NCBI GenBank assembly: GCA_025769875.1
Contig: JAGFNK010000091.1
Span: forward strand, 62,001 to 126,000
Length of the DNA stretch: 64,000 nucleotides
Origin: Russula earlei
Taxonomy: Eukaryota > Basidiomycota > Agaricomycetes > Russulales > Russulaceae
Direction of reading: 5' to 3'
The number at the start of each line of letters is the position of its first letter. The stretch's first letter is position 1. The translations under genes were made by a program, and so were the position numbers. The notes under the pieces are model-generated. The model worked only from the letters and a program-made list of their open reading frames with translations. It searched no databases and had not been told where the DNA came from. Below, one piece after another: positions 1-11,047 of this stretch.

Positions 1-109
1 AGAGGGAGGTGGCAAAGGATAGGAGGAGGCATCACTGTTGGGTTGTGTCACATCACATTTCCACACATGATTTTGAGGCCAATGATATGGCTACCTTACA
101 CCTCCTGGG

Positions 110-600
110 TGTCAGAACTTACTGTTGAACAATCCAGTTCAAGAGTGAGACAAGAGTTCAGAGACAAGTTGACTGAATTCAAGAACAAAGTTGGCAAGGA
201 GTAAAGTCCAAATGAGTAGTAAGTACCAGAGAGGGACTGGTACTGGCTGTGAGAGGTGGTCATGAAAGGAGAGAGCCAGAGCGTACTAGATAGGGTGGTC
301 ACAAAGGAGTACCCTCGGTACTAATAGAGTGCCACAAATCAAATGGACAGTCTGAAGACTGTCTGCTACTTTATTGAGCACTTATATACTACAAGGGAAC
401 TGCTAAATAGGGAACAAGTCATAACCTTGTTATCAAGCAAAGTTGGTGGATGAGTAAGAAATTGGAGTATGCTTACTGAGCATGCTCAGTCATGCTCAGT
501 AAGCTGCTGAGTAAGAAGGCTCATATTGATGAGTAAGTGCCTTTTAGTGTCCACATCTTTAGTTTGTCCTTGAAACCTTGCATATCATTTTCTGTTACTT
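110..600 (+). repeat. LTR fragment (same family as 5259-6221)
   Basis: The start resembles the TGTCAAGACTCACTG start of the LTRs at 5259 and 52796. It continues through the same landmarks: the CCAGTTCAAGAG block, a CATGCTCAGT repeat with CTGCTGAGTAAG, and CATTTTCTGTTA. Similarity fades near 600 and no 3' end or target-site duplication was found, so this is a diverged, truncated copy. Confidence 0.6.
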
Positions 601-601
601 C

Positions 602-829
602 CTATTTTGAATAGAGTGTTGATAGACTCTGACTCCAGTTTTGCCTAGCTTTCAATTGTGATATCAACAATTTTGCTCTTGAAAAAATACGACTATGTTC
701 TATATCCTTCTTTTCCAGGATATAAAGTCTTGAAGGAGTTCCTGTTTGACACAGGTTCTTCCCTATGACTACTTCTGCATAAGTTGGGGTCCAAATTTTG
801 CTCCTGCTTGGTGCATATAGTTCAAGCAC
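602..829 (-). pseudogene. Possible retroelement coding fragment
   Basis: A 75-codon minus-strand reading frame starts just beyond the putative end of an LTR (812-1125). It begins LELYAPSRSKIW and ends after QSLSTLYSK. The position suggests the start of the internal region of an LTR element, but I recognise no domain. It may be a chance reading frame. Confidence 0.2.
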
Positions 830-1125
830 TAGACTTCAAGTCCTTTGATATGATCTCAGGAAGAGTGAATGGATTGAGATGAGAAGGGCCTCTTTCACTC
901 AAAGCAGTGACTTGGTTTGAGAGAATGAGAATTGTGTGTAATTCAAAAAGTAAGTTGAGTGTAAGGCTCAACTCTCAATACTCCAGAGTATTTATAGCTG
1001 AGACCCACTACTATCCAAAAATGAGGACTGCAATTCAAAAGTATCAGTAATGACTCATGCATGAGTCATTCCTTCCTAGTATCTGTCATCAGTCCGGTAA
1101 GCAATCACTAAGCACCAGTCATCCT
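812..1125 (-). repeat. LTR (family B), part 1, split by the copia insertion
   Basis: Read on the minus strand, this has a TATA-like CTATAAATACTC and the conserved stretch ending AGTGCTTGAACTATA. Both are shared in opposite orientation with 54648-55144. Its other part is 6611-6724, where minus-strand TGTTAGG forms the LTR start. The copia element at 1126-6605 sits between the two parts, so this LTR is the older insertion. Confidence 0.55.
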
Positions 1126-1561
1126 TGTTGAGATAAAGCATAGCCGAAGCGTTGATGCGTCAGCCCAAACTGTCCAGGTGGCCCACAGGCCCGGACCACA
1201 TAAGCGTTTCAGATCAGTTGCTGAAACACGTGCGATAACAAAATTGATAGTGTGATCTAAGACAATCGGTAGCTAGCACATAGCGATCGTGAAAACAATT
1301 TGATAGTTACTACAGACAAAATAATTAGGGACGCTCTCAGATACTTAAGAGCGTCGTACATACAGTAGATACTTCAGTTTCATCTCACAGAAACTGAAGT
1401 AAGTACTTACTATCTCACGATCTTATCAGTAGCTGATTATGCATTGTAGTATCATTTTTATTAGGTAAACATGACACAAAAGTTTCGTCTCACAGAAACT
1501 GAATATCATTTTTATTAGATCTACTACGATCTAATCTTCCTTATCACTGTGCGATTCAACA
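1126..1561 (+). repeat. 5' LTR of the copia element
   Basis: This is a 436-bp repeat from TGTTGAGATA to GCGATTCAACA. It contains the CGGACCACATAAGCGTTTC block and repeated CTCACAGAAACTGAA segments. It matches 5212-5258 plus 6222-6605, allowing for the inserted solo LTR and its duplicated GCGGC. Confidence 0.85.
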
Positions 1562-1576
1562 GGTTATGGGCCCTGG
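1562..1576 (+). other. Primer-binding site, half tRNA-iMet type
   Basis: GGTTATGGGCCCTGG directly follows the 5' LTR. Its reverse complement contains GGGCCCATAACC, the initiator-methionine tRNA anticodon stem-loop. Copia-group elements are known to prime from this half tRNA. The same sequence follows a second LTR at 50984. Confidence 0.8.
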
Positions 1577-4500
1577 CCACTACTAAATTCCCAAGACAGA
1601 AATCCACATACAAGCTCACACAGTCTATCGACACATTCTCTCCCCTTCACAAGCCACTGTTCATCAGAACGACACCCCACACTTTCAGTACTTGGATCAA
1701 AGTTTTGACCCACGTGTCAGGGGTACTGATCGGATTTCTAACATCTGGCATGCATATTTGCTCCACTTGCCCAGATTGGTTTTATCACCCCATTTACCGA
1801 ATCGAATCACATGGCACCTTGCCTAATGTTTATGTTCCCTCCTCAATCTTGATCACTCACTTGGTCATCTCGCTTACTGGCCATTACCCCATCGCGCGTC
1901 GCATTACAGTTACAGATGATAGCCCCTCCAGCAATACTTCTTAGGATGCTGAGGGAGAACTCTTTTAGATGCACGCGCTTCTGAAATATACATCCAGATG
2001 GTCACATCAGCAGTAACAAAAATGACACTAAATTGTATACTTGCAAGCTCAAGTGGGAGGAACTCAAATGCGCATATGGCGGTGTCAGATCAATGTCAAA
2101 TGTTCTACACATGGGCATCCCTTACACGCACATTCCTAGACGTTAAACGACACACATCAGATGTTCCTGCGATTGCAACAAATGATGCATGGATCACTCT
2201 CCAATATAACCATTCATTCATATCAAATCTTCATTTCATGTTACCCGACACTTACTCGGCTGTCGCGTCGACAAATTCTAGCCTCTGGCACTCCGATGAA
2301 CCTTTCCCACACGATCCAGGTTCGGATCAAATGAAGATGGTTGTCGGGCCGGCCTCTCCACCTCACAAAATATAGTCATTCCAGTAAAGACACACAATGC
2401 TGCGTCCGAGATACAATGCTGCTATTGCAATAAACTTGGGCATGCAGTCTGGACTACCTGAAGGAGAAGGCAACGAATACAAAGGTGACAGGCACTGACA
2501 GGAACATCAGCGCGTACATAGTGGGCAATACTGCTCCTATCACCGAGGTATCGGACATCCGATGAATATGAGATTCTGAGTTTCCCTTTTACGCGGCAAC
2601 TAGATCTTGATCGACTACAGAGCTCCTCATCATATTAGTCCGTTCCGGACCCCTGACTTCATTATTTGCACTCTGGCCTCCAGATCTATTACTCTGGGAG
2701 GTTATACAGTCATCAGACAGATTGGGACTGGATCTGCGTCTGTCCTGCTGGCCGGAAGGCCTTGGAGATATCCTTGTTAACCCTCATAGACATTCTACAT
2801 GTACCGAAGGCCGATGCATGTGACTACACAGTGCGCGCACTACTTTGGAACAAGGGATGCATCACATACACTCAAGAGGGGTGTTCAAATTTACACATCA
2901 AAGATTGGAAGATCGCGCACAGCTGGCTGGAGAACAATCTATTGTGTAGTAACTTCATAACTCCAGCTCTACAAGTGCAAAGAAGTGTCTTATCATTCCA
3001 CATCCAGCATCAGCACATGAGGCATATGTCCACATGCGTGTTAATCTATTACTGTGATTCCGGTACCCCGATCTCACTTGGCTTTACGGATCGCGATCAG
3101 TTATCCTGTCCGGAGTATACATTGGCAACCGAACGCTTCTTTTCTGGGTTTCCCCTTAGCGATCGGATCCTCGGCTACAAGATTATCTACAGCACCTGAG
3201 CCGATCTGCTGCACACGAGACCAATACGAGGCGCTAGCTATTGAGGCAACGCGTGCTCACATACTTATCAGTTCAATGAGGGATCATACATAGATTAACA
3301 ATGCCAGATTTACCACAGGAGAATAGAGTACCAAAAGATGGAATCGGACCCTTGAAGACAACACACATTCAAAAGTTGCACGACGCTGGTCTCACTCTCG
3401 GGTTCTGGAGCTTAGTACTAACACTGCCGTCCATACTAATGATCGGACTCCATCATGCATTCTCTGTGCATGCACACTTCATACACTGTGAACGGACGGA
3501 CTGACTCCAGTCATCTCACAATTCTGTCTTCTTTAGATGTAGGGCGTATGTCTACATGCCTGACCATCATGTGGTAGCGCAACAAGTGCATACTGCATAG
3601 CCAGGGGACATGTTACAGACACTGCGCCGCCTGCACAACTCTTGGTCCCTACAGGACCGGTGACATTCTCTGCCTTAATTTCACATGAACCTGATCGTCG
3701 GCACTTTGTCCCACGCCTCCGGAAACCCCATTAGATTCCCTCACACCACACTCACTATACCTTACCATGCCTATACAGCCAGTTACACGCATTCCGCCAT
3801 ACCGTTTACGCCATCCTCACTCAACATTATTGGGACAATTCATTGGTCCACCGCATCCGCTCTCAGTTACACATCTTGGGTCTTGCTTGTGTCCACGTTC
3901 CAAATGTCTCGGAGGGACTGCACACACAGATGCAAGAGGGCGCTTATCACATATGGCTCGGCTATGCGGAAGCGATCACTGGGCTACATATCGGGAAGGC
4001 ACTTTATCAGATTTTGCCGATGAGTGGCAAGTCATGTATCCATACGTGATCGGCGCGCTTGCAAAAATGGTCCCTGGGATCTTGTCAATCTTATCGGAAT
4101 GGGTGTGCAGCATGCAAATCTTGGAGATTTCGTGTGCGTTTCAGTTGCACAAGGGGTTCACCCAATTTACAAGGCATTGACATTGATGAAACCTTCTCAC
4201 CAGTAGCCAGGTCCGAGTCTTAGTGACTCTTGTTCAGCGTTGGCCACGCTAGCATATGGATTGGGAGATCCGAGGACATCTTGTCGACGTTTGTCATCAG
4301 CTCACTGGGTGAAGAAGATTAGAATTATTTGGAGCAATCGCAAGGTTCCATCACACCAAAAACGCTTTTTGGTCTTACACAGGCCTCTCGTACATGGGAC
4401 CTACGTTCTCATGGAGTTCTTAGTGACTCGCGTTCAACTTATCTCGGCTGCACGCACACGCATTCTCATGCGGACATATGTCATCACCAAGACGCAGAGG

Positions 4501-5199
4501 GATCCACTATCATTTTGCTCCACTATCATTTTGCTTCACATCCTCTCTGCCGATGACATCATTATCTTAGGCGACTCTCGCGGTCTCGACACTCACATCT
4601 ACAGACGCAATATCTATCTTTGTCTACGCGCTACGAGTTGACAGATCTAGCCAAGATTGCATCATACCTCAGGATCCGCGTTACATGCGATTGCTCAGCT
4701 AACACAGACATCGATCAATCAAGGCACATCTTGGATTTCTTCGGGATGGCGGATTCCACTCCGCTTCTGTAATCTGTAATCTCAGAGGTCTTACCTTGGG
4801 ATGGCGGACTTCCGTTCCACTTCCATATTCCGCTCCATTCTGACATGGAAATCCGTTTGATCAAGCACTCCGGAGAAGCAACACCTATGGTGACTAGGCA
4901 ATATATTAATGTTTTAACAGCAGTCTCCCCTATGTGCAGATCTGAACACTCTATAGATAGTCTCTCGACTCTGCGTCCACACGCGTTCACCTTTCCTTTT
5001 GGAGTCTCTCGACTCACAGTCTTATCGACTCACCCACTCATTCACCTTTCCTTTTGGAGTCTCTCGACTCACAGTCTTATCGACTCACCCACTTGCTGAT
5101 GGTCTACCAAGATGCACGCACGCCACACACGAATGCACTCTTTCATCACTTGATTAGGTCTCATCTGATCTAATCTACTGACTGTCTAGATCACGGGGG
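1577..5199 (+). pseudogene. Degraded copia gag-pol
   Basis: Only short reading frames of 60-177 codons remain, scattered over the frames. A zinc-knuckle remnant (CCYCNKLGHAVW, about 2410-2450) marks the gag end; its last cysteine is lost. A DD-containing hydrophobic segment (ADDIIILGDS, about 4545-4580) fits the reverse-transcriptase catalytic motif region. Order and spacing fit gag, integrase, RT. Multiple stops and frameshifts rule out a functional product. The intermediate domains could not be assigned with confidence. Confidence 0.6.
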
Positions 5200-5211
5200 G
5201 ATGTTGAGATA
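5200..5211 (+). other. Polypurine tract before the 3' LTR
   Basis: The G-rich run CACGGGGGGA lies immediately before the TGTTGAGATA start of the 3' LTR. This is the expected place for the plus-strand primer of an LTR retrotransposon. Confidence 0.6.
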
Positions 5212-6605
5212 AAGTGTAGCCGAAGTGTTGTTGCGTCGGCCCAAACTGTCCGGGCGGCTGTCAAGACTCACTGTTGAACTATCCAGTTCAAGAGCAAGGG
5301 ATAAGCTCGAAGACGAGTTGATAGACGTCCAAGACCGTGTGGGCAAGGAGTAGAGTCCAGAGTAGTAACAAATACCAGAGAGGTACTGTTACTGTGAGCG
5401 TAGAGCAGTTACGCAGAGAAGAGGCCAGGATAGTCACAAGGGGACGGTCCTTAAAGGAGTATCCCAGGGATGGAGAGTGCCGTAAACAAATGGACAGTCT
5501 AAGGACTGTCCGCTACTTTATTGAGCGCTTATATACTACAAGAGAACTGCTAAATAGGGAACAAGTCATAACCTTGTTATCAAGCACAATAGAGTGATGA
5601 GTAAGAAGTTGGAGTGCACTTACTGAGCATGCTCAGTCATGCTCAGTAAGCTGCTGAGTAAGAAGGCTTCTCTTGATGAGTAAGAGCTTTCATTGTCCAC
5701 GTGTTTACTGCTTTAGTGCACGTGCGAGCACCTGATTCATTTTCTGTTAGTTAGTTTAGGGCCGGTCATTTGAGGACTTGTAGTTTGTTTAAGGAATAGT
5801 GTTATCTTTATAAGGCCCTTATATAGTTCTATTAGGGTCCTTAGAGTCGACCCTAATACTTCTATTAAGGTCCTTAGTATTGCCTTATAGTTCATTCTAT
5901 AGTTATTAGAGTTGGTCTAATAACGCGTTGTAGGGCCTTTGATACTAGGTTAGTGTCTATTGTAGAGCTCCTAGAGTCGTTCCAAAGGGTCCTTAGGAAG
6001 GCCCTAATACTGTCCTTTGTTGCTAGAAGGGTTGCCTTTAAGTGGGGCTTGCTGTATGTCGATTGTGCCGAGAATCGCTCACACAACAATGTGCGTGCAA
6101 TATTGTGGACACCTCTACTCACCCCTTTTGCTCGTGTGAACATGGTGACACCATAGAGGCTAGGTTTCCTCCTATAAGGAAGGGTCCTTCAAGGGCCCTC
6201 TCCGGAGAATGGTTCATGACAGCGGCCCACAGGCCCGGACCACATAAGCGTTTCAGATCAGTTGCTGAAACACGTGCAATAACAAAATTGATAGTGTGAT
6301 CTAAGACAATCGGTAGCTAGCACATAGCGATTGTGAAAACAATTTGATAGTTACTACAGACAAAATAATTAGGGATGCTCTCAGATACTTAAGAGCGTCG
6401 TACATACAGTAGATACTTCAGTTTCATCTCACAGAAACTGAAGTAAGTACTTACTATCTCACAATCTTATCAGTAGCTGATTACGCATTGTAGTATCATT
6501 TTTATTAGGTAAACATGACACAAAAGTTTCGTCTCACAGAAACTGAATATCATTTTTATTAGATCTACTACGATCTAATCTTCCTTATCACTGCGCAATT
6601 CAACA
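5212..6605 (+). repeat. 3' LTR of the copia element, split by a solo LTR
   Basis: Bases 5212-5258 and 6222-6605 together match the 5' LTR. The LTR is interrupted after CCGGGCGGC. Differences from the 5' LTR are mostly C-to-T or G-to-A type at CpG sites, for example CGATAAC versus CAATAAC and GATCGTG versus GATTGTG. Confidence 0.8.
5259..6221 (+). repeat. Solo LTR (family A), TSD GCGGC
   Basis: The repeat is 963 bp from TGTCAAGACTCACTG to GGTTCATGACA. It is flanked by GCGGC at 5254-5258 and 6222-6226. A related solo copy at 52796-53576 has its own duplication (GAAAC). No internal coding region is present, so this is an LTR left by recombination, and it is younger than the copia LTR it interrupts. 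Confidence 0.85.
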
Positions 6606-6610
6606 ATCCT

Positions 6611-6724
6611 ATCAGTCAGCAATCACAAAGCATCAGTCAGCAAATCAGTAAGCAGACAGTAATCAGAAACAAGTAAGCAATCATAGGTAAACAATCAAAC
6701 ATGAACACAAGTCAAATCCTAACA
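6611..6724 (-). repeat. LTR (family B), part 2
   Basis: On the minus strand this begins TGTTAGGATTTGAC and is rich in GATTGCTTACTG-like motifs. It continues into 1125-812 across the copia insertion, and the ATCCT duplication marks the junction. The related plus-strand copy begins TGTTAGGTTTCTC at 54648. Confidence 0.5.
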
Positions 6725-7870
6725 CTGTAGTACATTATATTGAATTTTGCACATGAATACATTTCCATTGACCATAATACAGCTGTATTGCTACCATACC
6801 ATCAGAGCTCAAGAGTATTCAGTATATGGATGGTATATGGTCACCCATATCCATCAACCTACCATGCATTGTACAGCCATGGCCATAATATGGACAGTGC
6901 ACAGCCCTGCTACTGATTGATGATGAGGAGACAATGTATTGGTCTGAGTAGCTTAGTATCTTCCCATACTATCATTGGTGACTAACCCGCAGAATCAACA
7001 TTTTATTTACATACAAAAGCCATGGCCCAGGCCAAGCCAAGCCAGAGCCAAGCCATAATTGATGGCTTTGGCCCAGCCTGGGATTTTAGTAAGCCAAAGC
7101 CACCTCAGGCCAAGCCAAAGCCAGGGCTTTCAGGCCAAGCTGGGCTGGAAAAACCCTATTATTGAGTGAGTCTTGTGTGAGTGAGCATGCAGTGTCCAAA
7201 TGCACTAGCATGTATGCACATGAGAAAGCTAGACAAGATAAGCAAAGTTACTCAGTGTCTCATGCACATAAGTGATCACTGTAAAATATATATGGTCCAT
7301 GGCACATATGTAGGATAACTAAATAGTAACATAGCATCATATATATCCCATCAGAGTGATCCCTCAGTTGCCTTTGCATGCATGTGATTAGCCATGCAAT
7401 TGATCTCAATCATGTGTGCTCCTTATGTGGGTGATCATGACATGTACATATCCACATCTGATTTATCTCTGCTTGCCTGCTTCTGTTCTTGATTCATGCA
7501 TGAGTTGTTGTTTTTTTCTAACAAGGTTCTATGGTTTGAACTATTAGATCTTAGGTATTACAATGTCTTGTCATGTGACATCATACTACAACACCTGACA
7601 TCATGCTAACCTTACTTTATACATTCCATACTGTTGTATATAAGATAACATTTGAACTCACATACAAGCCACTGGATTAAATCCTTTATCTTCCATCTCA
7701 TCTGCTATACACTTCTGAGCTCCAATATGAACGTAGCCAGAACCTGAACTGAACCTGCTGAATCCAGTTCTCTCAGTTCTGGTTCATGGTTCTGGCTACC
7801 CCCTCCTTTTGCCTGGTTCTGGTTTGCAGTTTGGAGAAATAGCTCAGAGAACCAGACCAAACCAAACTTC
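6725..7870. repeat. CpG-poor repeat-derived spacer with GCCAAGCC repeats
   Basis: No gene is visible. Bases 7017-7160 are a degenerate run of GCCAAGCC/GGCCCAGGCC units, similar in style to GGCTTAGGCTAAG repeats at 49780-49880. The tract is AT-rich with almost no CpG, unlike the host sequence that resumes near 7875. It is probably old transposon sequence that has lost methylated CpG. Confidence 0.4.
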
Positions 7871-7963
7871 GGCATCCCTAACACACGGATTACTAGTTGA
7901 TGCCCTCGCATGTGTTGACTTGTCACCGGGACGTTCACTGACACTGGCATTTGCATCTAATAT

Positions 7964-8264
7964 GACACTAGTATCAGTGAGGAAGACGGAGTAAGGATCC
8001 GAAGAGCGTACCGAAAACTATCATAAAGGGAGGCCGATCGAATCAAAGAACAAAAAGAAGCGGAACGCATACAAAAGACCAACGAATCATACCTACAAAC
8101 CCTGAGAAACCGACACATCCAACTACGAGTACGCGAAGTAGCGGCAGTGCGGCGAGTGATATCAGAGACGCGAGGGCCACAGGTGAGCTGGGCGTGTGCG
8201 CGCGATGAAAGACGGCTGAGGCCGGAAGGAGCGACGATGAAGGGCGATGATCGGAAAAGATAAA
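7964..8264 (+). pseudogene. Coding-like coiled-coil fragment, unrecognised
   Basis: One plus-strand frame reads about 100 codons with a single internal stop. It is rich in Glu, Lys, Arg and Gln, with stretches such as READRIKEQKEAERIQK and ESYLQTLRNRHIQLRV that suggest an alpha-helical coiled coil. The start is unclear and the product unknown. It could be the 3' end of a decayed gene at the edge of the repeat block. Confidence 0.25.
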
Positions 8265-8678
8265 AGAAAAGGTAATCATACGAATTGAAAGAGCAGTCAT
8301 GTCTGGCAGTCGATGAACGAGAAGGAAACACGAGGAGGTTTTCATTCAGATTGTCATAGGTACAACTAGGCGGATAGAATGCAGCAGGCTAGGTTATGAG
8401 ATCTGCATTCAGGATAATTAGCAGAACATAGGCATTTCTGCTCCGCGTCAGGGGGGTGCAGAGATATCATGTACTGAATGGTGTTGCAGGAATCAATGAT
8501 GAGGCAGATGAGAGCGAGGGAAGCTGACCAAGTGCCTCGGGGCTAAATCATCGAAGGTAATGAAATATGGATATCAAGTATCCTATCAACCCGTGTTATA
8601 TAACTAGTTTAAAAACTTAACATTAACATCGCGCACCTCTAGTCAAAGATAATTCGAGAAAGCAACGGAGGCGCGTTT

Positions 8679-10014
8679 TCAGCCCTGAACGCCGACAGTA
8701 TAGTTTGATAGGGATGACAGCAGATAGCCGAGCACGTCGCCTGAAGCACCGTCAGATGCCAAAACACCCATCTCGTCGGCGTCGCGATAAACTCTATCTA
8801 TGTACTCAGCAGCGCCAGATAGATTTGCAACCTTGCAACAAGTAGCGTGCAAGGCAAGTAGCTCAGGCGAGGGAACTGGAAGGTGTTCAGGATCCGTGGT
8901 TGAAAATGCGACAAATTGCTGAAAGAGCGGGGGCATCAAACCGTAACATTTGACCTCATAATGATCCTTCTGCGACTAGAGACACGATACCTGATGAATC
9001 CTGTGGTTCGGAAAATACAGCAGTACCAGAACTCACCGTGGCTTCGAAGTAGAGTTCCAGCTGATCAAATCTGTCGTGCACATCCTTTTGCAAAGTCATG
9101 ACATTTGTCAATGAATGAACCTTTTCCCCATTGAATTTGCTGATGTCGTAATGGAACCGCTGAAGGACGGCCAGTATAGTAGCGGAAAAGTCAAGCTATA
9201 AATCTAGGTGTGAAATATTCACCATAATGTGTGCACCTGCGGCCACGCACTTTGGTATTCTCTTCAGATTTAGGGTTCACGCCAAAGAATGTAGCCTCTG
9301 GAATGATATGGGCACACTCTGTATTTATTCCGCGAGGGGGCTGCTCGAATTGGGCAATGATATCCTCAGGGGCGTTAAGGTCAACAAAACCCGTTACGAC
9401 ACATCTCCAATTGTCTCGTATGAGAGCCTTTCACAAAGGCAAGTAATGAGAAGAGGGACGAGGAGTAAGTTGCGGTCATATACTGACTTTACGTTTGGCA
9501 TCGCGGTGATCCTTGGGGGCCTCGGAAATTTCGACTTTGACCTGATTTTTCACGGCCTCAAAAGAGGGCCTTGAGGGGTGTTCGCTGGGGTTTGGCGTTC
9601 GACCTTTAAATTTCTTGACTGGACAAGGCGGAAGTGGATTAACACTGAGGCTCAGGAAGTGAAGGTGGCAAAGGATGGTTTACGAGGTATGATAACGTAA
9701 CATTCAAAGAATCGACCAACGTTGGTGAGGTCGCTTTCATTCTTGCGTGAGTGTATACACTTGACGACTTCATGGCGAACAGTCCGATTGGGCGCATAGA
9801 GAACTAAAAAGCCGAGAATCCGAACATAGCGCAGCTTGTTCTCGTAGGCAGCAAATGCCTCCTCGTGATTGAGGCAAACATTATATGCACTGAGGTAGTT
9901 GGGATCCTCACTGGCGACATGTTGCACCAGAGGAGAGTCGATCTTCGGAAGGGCAGTAGGCATAATAATGGCTCGCACTATGTCGTGTTGGGTTGGGAGC
10001 TCTGACGCCTCCAC
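8679..10014 (-). CDS. HNH nuclease-domain protein (Agaricomycete family), possibly broken
   Basis: A minus-strand gene with likely exons 10014-9488, 9427-9251, 9195-9037 and 8969-8679; the introns are 55-67 nt and GT-AG. The N-terminal region (LPTQHDIVRAI..., then GFLVLYAPN) fits the variable front of basidiomycete HNH proteins. The nuclease core follows: RCVVTG, CAHIIPE, then LTNVMTLQKDVHDRFD, which supplies the H-N-H residues. The tail has LPVPSPELLALHATC and LSGAAEYID, also typical of this family, whose role is unknown. Two defects are visible. There is no in-frame ATG upstream (the frame opens with GTG at 10014), and the frame must shift near 9650 between PSFATFTS and LSVNPLPPC with no usable intron. 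The exon sum is not a multiple of three. It may be a recent pseudogene or may lack an unseen first exon. Confidence 0.7.
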
Positions 10015-10189
10015 TATGACAGTTCCATATATAGTAGCTTACAAAGATTTGGTCATGTGACAAATGTGGGCCAATATAAGGTAGGTGTCATTCATTGCCA
10101 GCACCCTTACATAAGCCGCTTACTAAGTGCCAAGACTGGCCAAATGTTTGATGAAAAAAATATTGGCAAAATACAGGTAGTGGTAAGAT

Positions 10190-10840
10190 GACTTGTACGG
10201 CTCTCTGTCCATTCTGCTTCACTTGCATGCTCTGCTGCTCCCTACCCACCGCGTCTTGCCTGTCCACACTGCTGTTACCCTACTTGCTTTCGCTCCACAC
10301 ACTGCCATGCCATCACTTCACTCAAGCATACCATCGTTGTCTCTTGCTCTGCATCACATCCTGCCCACTCCTGCCTCATTTTCATGCATCAACATCTACT
10401 CTTGCCTATCTTGCATGCATGTGCTTCCATACAAGCAAACCCCACCATCCTCATTCACCTTTTGTCTCATGCTCACACCCTCACTGTTAACATCTCACAC
10501 ACTGTAAGGCAGATTCCCACTGGCTGTGGAATCAAGTGAGTAGAAGGGCATTGGCTGGCACTGACACAATCCATATGAAAGCAACTCCTGCACTCCTCAT
10601 CCCTCCATTCCACTCCCTCCACCACCATCTCTTGCACCTCTCAAGGATGACGTCACCAGTCTGGCTGACCAGTTGCAAAGTGCAGACATCAAATTTACCT
10701 TTCAAGCCACCCTCATCTTGATGCCACTAGCCCACCATCTTTCCTTTCATCCAGTGTCATCGCTCTCATCATCCTTCCATACTTTCCCAGTTCACCACCT
10801 TGTGCCCTCGTCAACCTTGACCTTCTTTCATCCCACTTCC
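10190..10840. other. CT-rich low-CpG tract, no gene seen
   Basis: The plus strand is pyrimidine-rich (repeated CACTTCAC, TCATCC and CACC motifs). It gives overlapping Ser/His/Leu-rich open frames in all three plus frames, which indicates composition rather than coding. It is probably decayed transposon sequence continuous with the fragment at 10850-11047. Confidence 0.35.
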
Positions 10841-10849
10841 AGCCAGCTC

Positions 10850-11047
10850 TCAACCTCCTTTCATCCCATTGCCCTGCTGGGTTATGATGTCAATGAGCTC
10901 AAGATCTGATTCAGTAACTGGGACCTGTGCATGACACGTGAGAGTTGGAGGTTCATCATCATCATCAACTTCTTCAACAGTGGCCTTCCTGGATACCTTG
11001 GAAAGGTTCTGAATGCAAGACCTAGTGGCTTTAGACTTCCATGCCAT
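10850..11047 (-). pseudogene. Transposon-type ORF N-terminal fragment
   Basis: The frame starts MAWKSKATRSCIQNLSK and runs into an acidic patch (KATVEEVDDDDEPP). From memory, this layout (basic start, acidic VEEV-DDD segment) resembles the N-terminus of ORFs in Agaricomycete DNA transposons, but no catalytic domain follows. Downstream sequence on this strand has several stops. The exact transposon class cannot be assigned. Confidence 0.35.

Larger units (their letters stand above)
1126..6605 (+). mobile_element. Full-length but coding-dead Ty1/copia retrotransposon
   Basis: The element starts TGTTGAGATAAAG and ends CAATTCAACA. It is flanked on both sides by the 5-bp duplication ATCCT (1121-1125 and 6606-6610). 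It has two LTRs, a primer-binding site matching the initiator-Met tRNA anticodon arm (typical of copia), degraded gag-pol coding and a G-rich purine tract before the 3' LTR. The 3' LTR is split by a younger solo LTR. The two LTRs differ at only about a dozen sites, mostly transitions, so the insertion is fairly recent although the interior has no long reading frame. Confidence 0.85.

Noticed and set aside
10188..10507. Overlapping plus-strand ORFs of about 100 codons
   Set aside because: All three frames are open with Ser/His/Leu/Thr bias, as expected from CT-rich sequence rather than coding.
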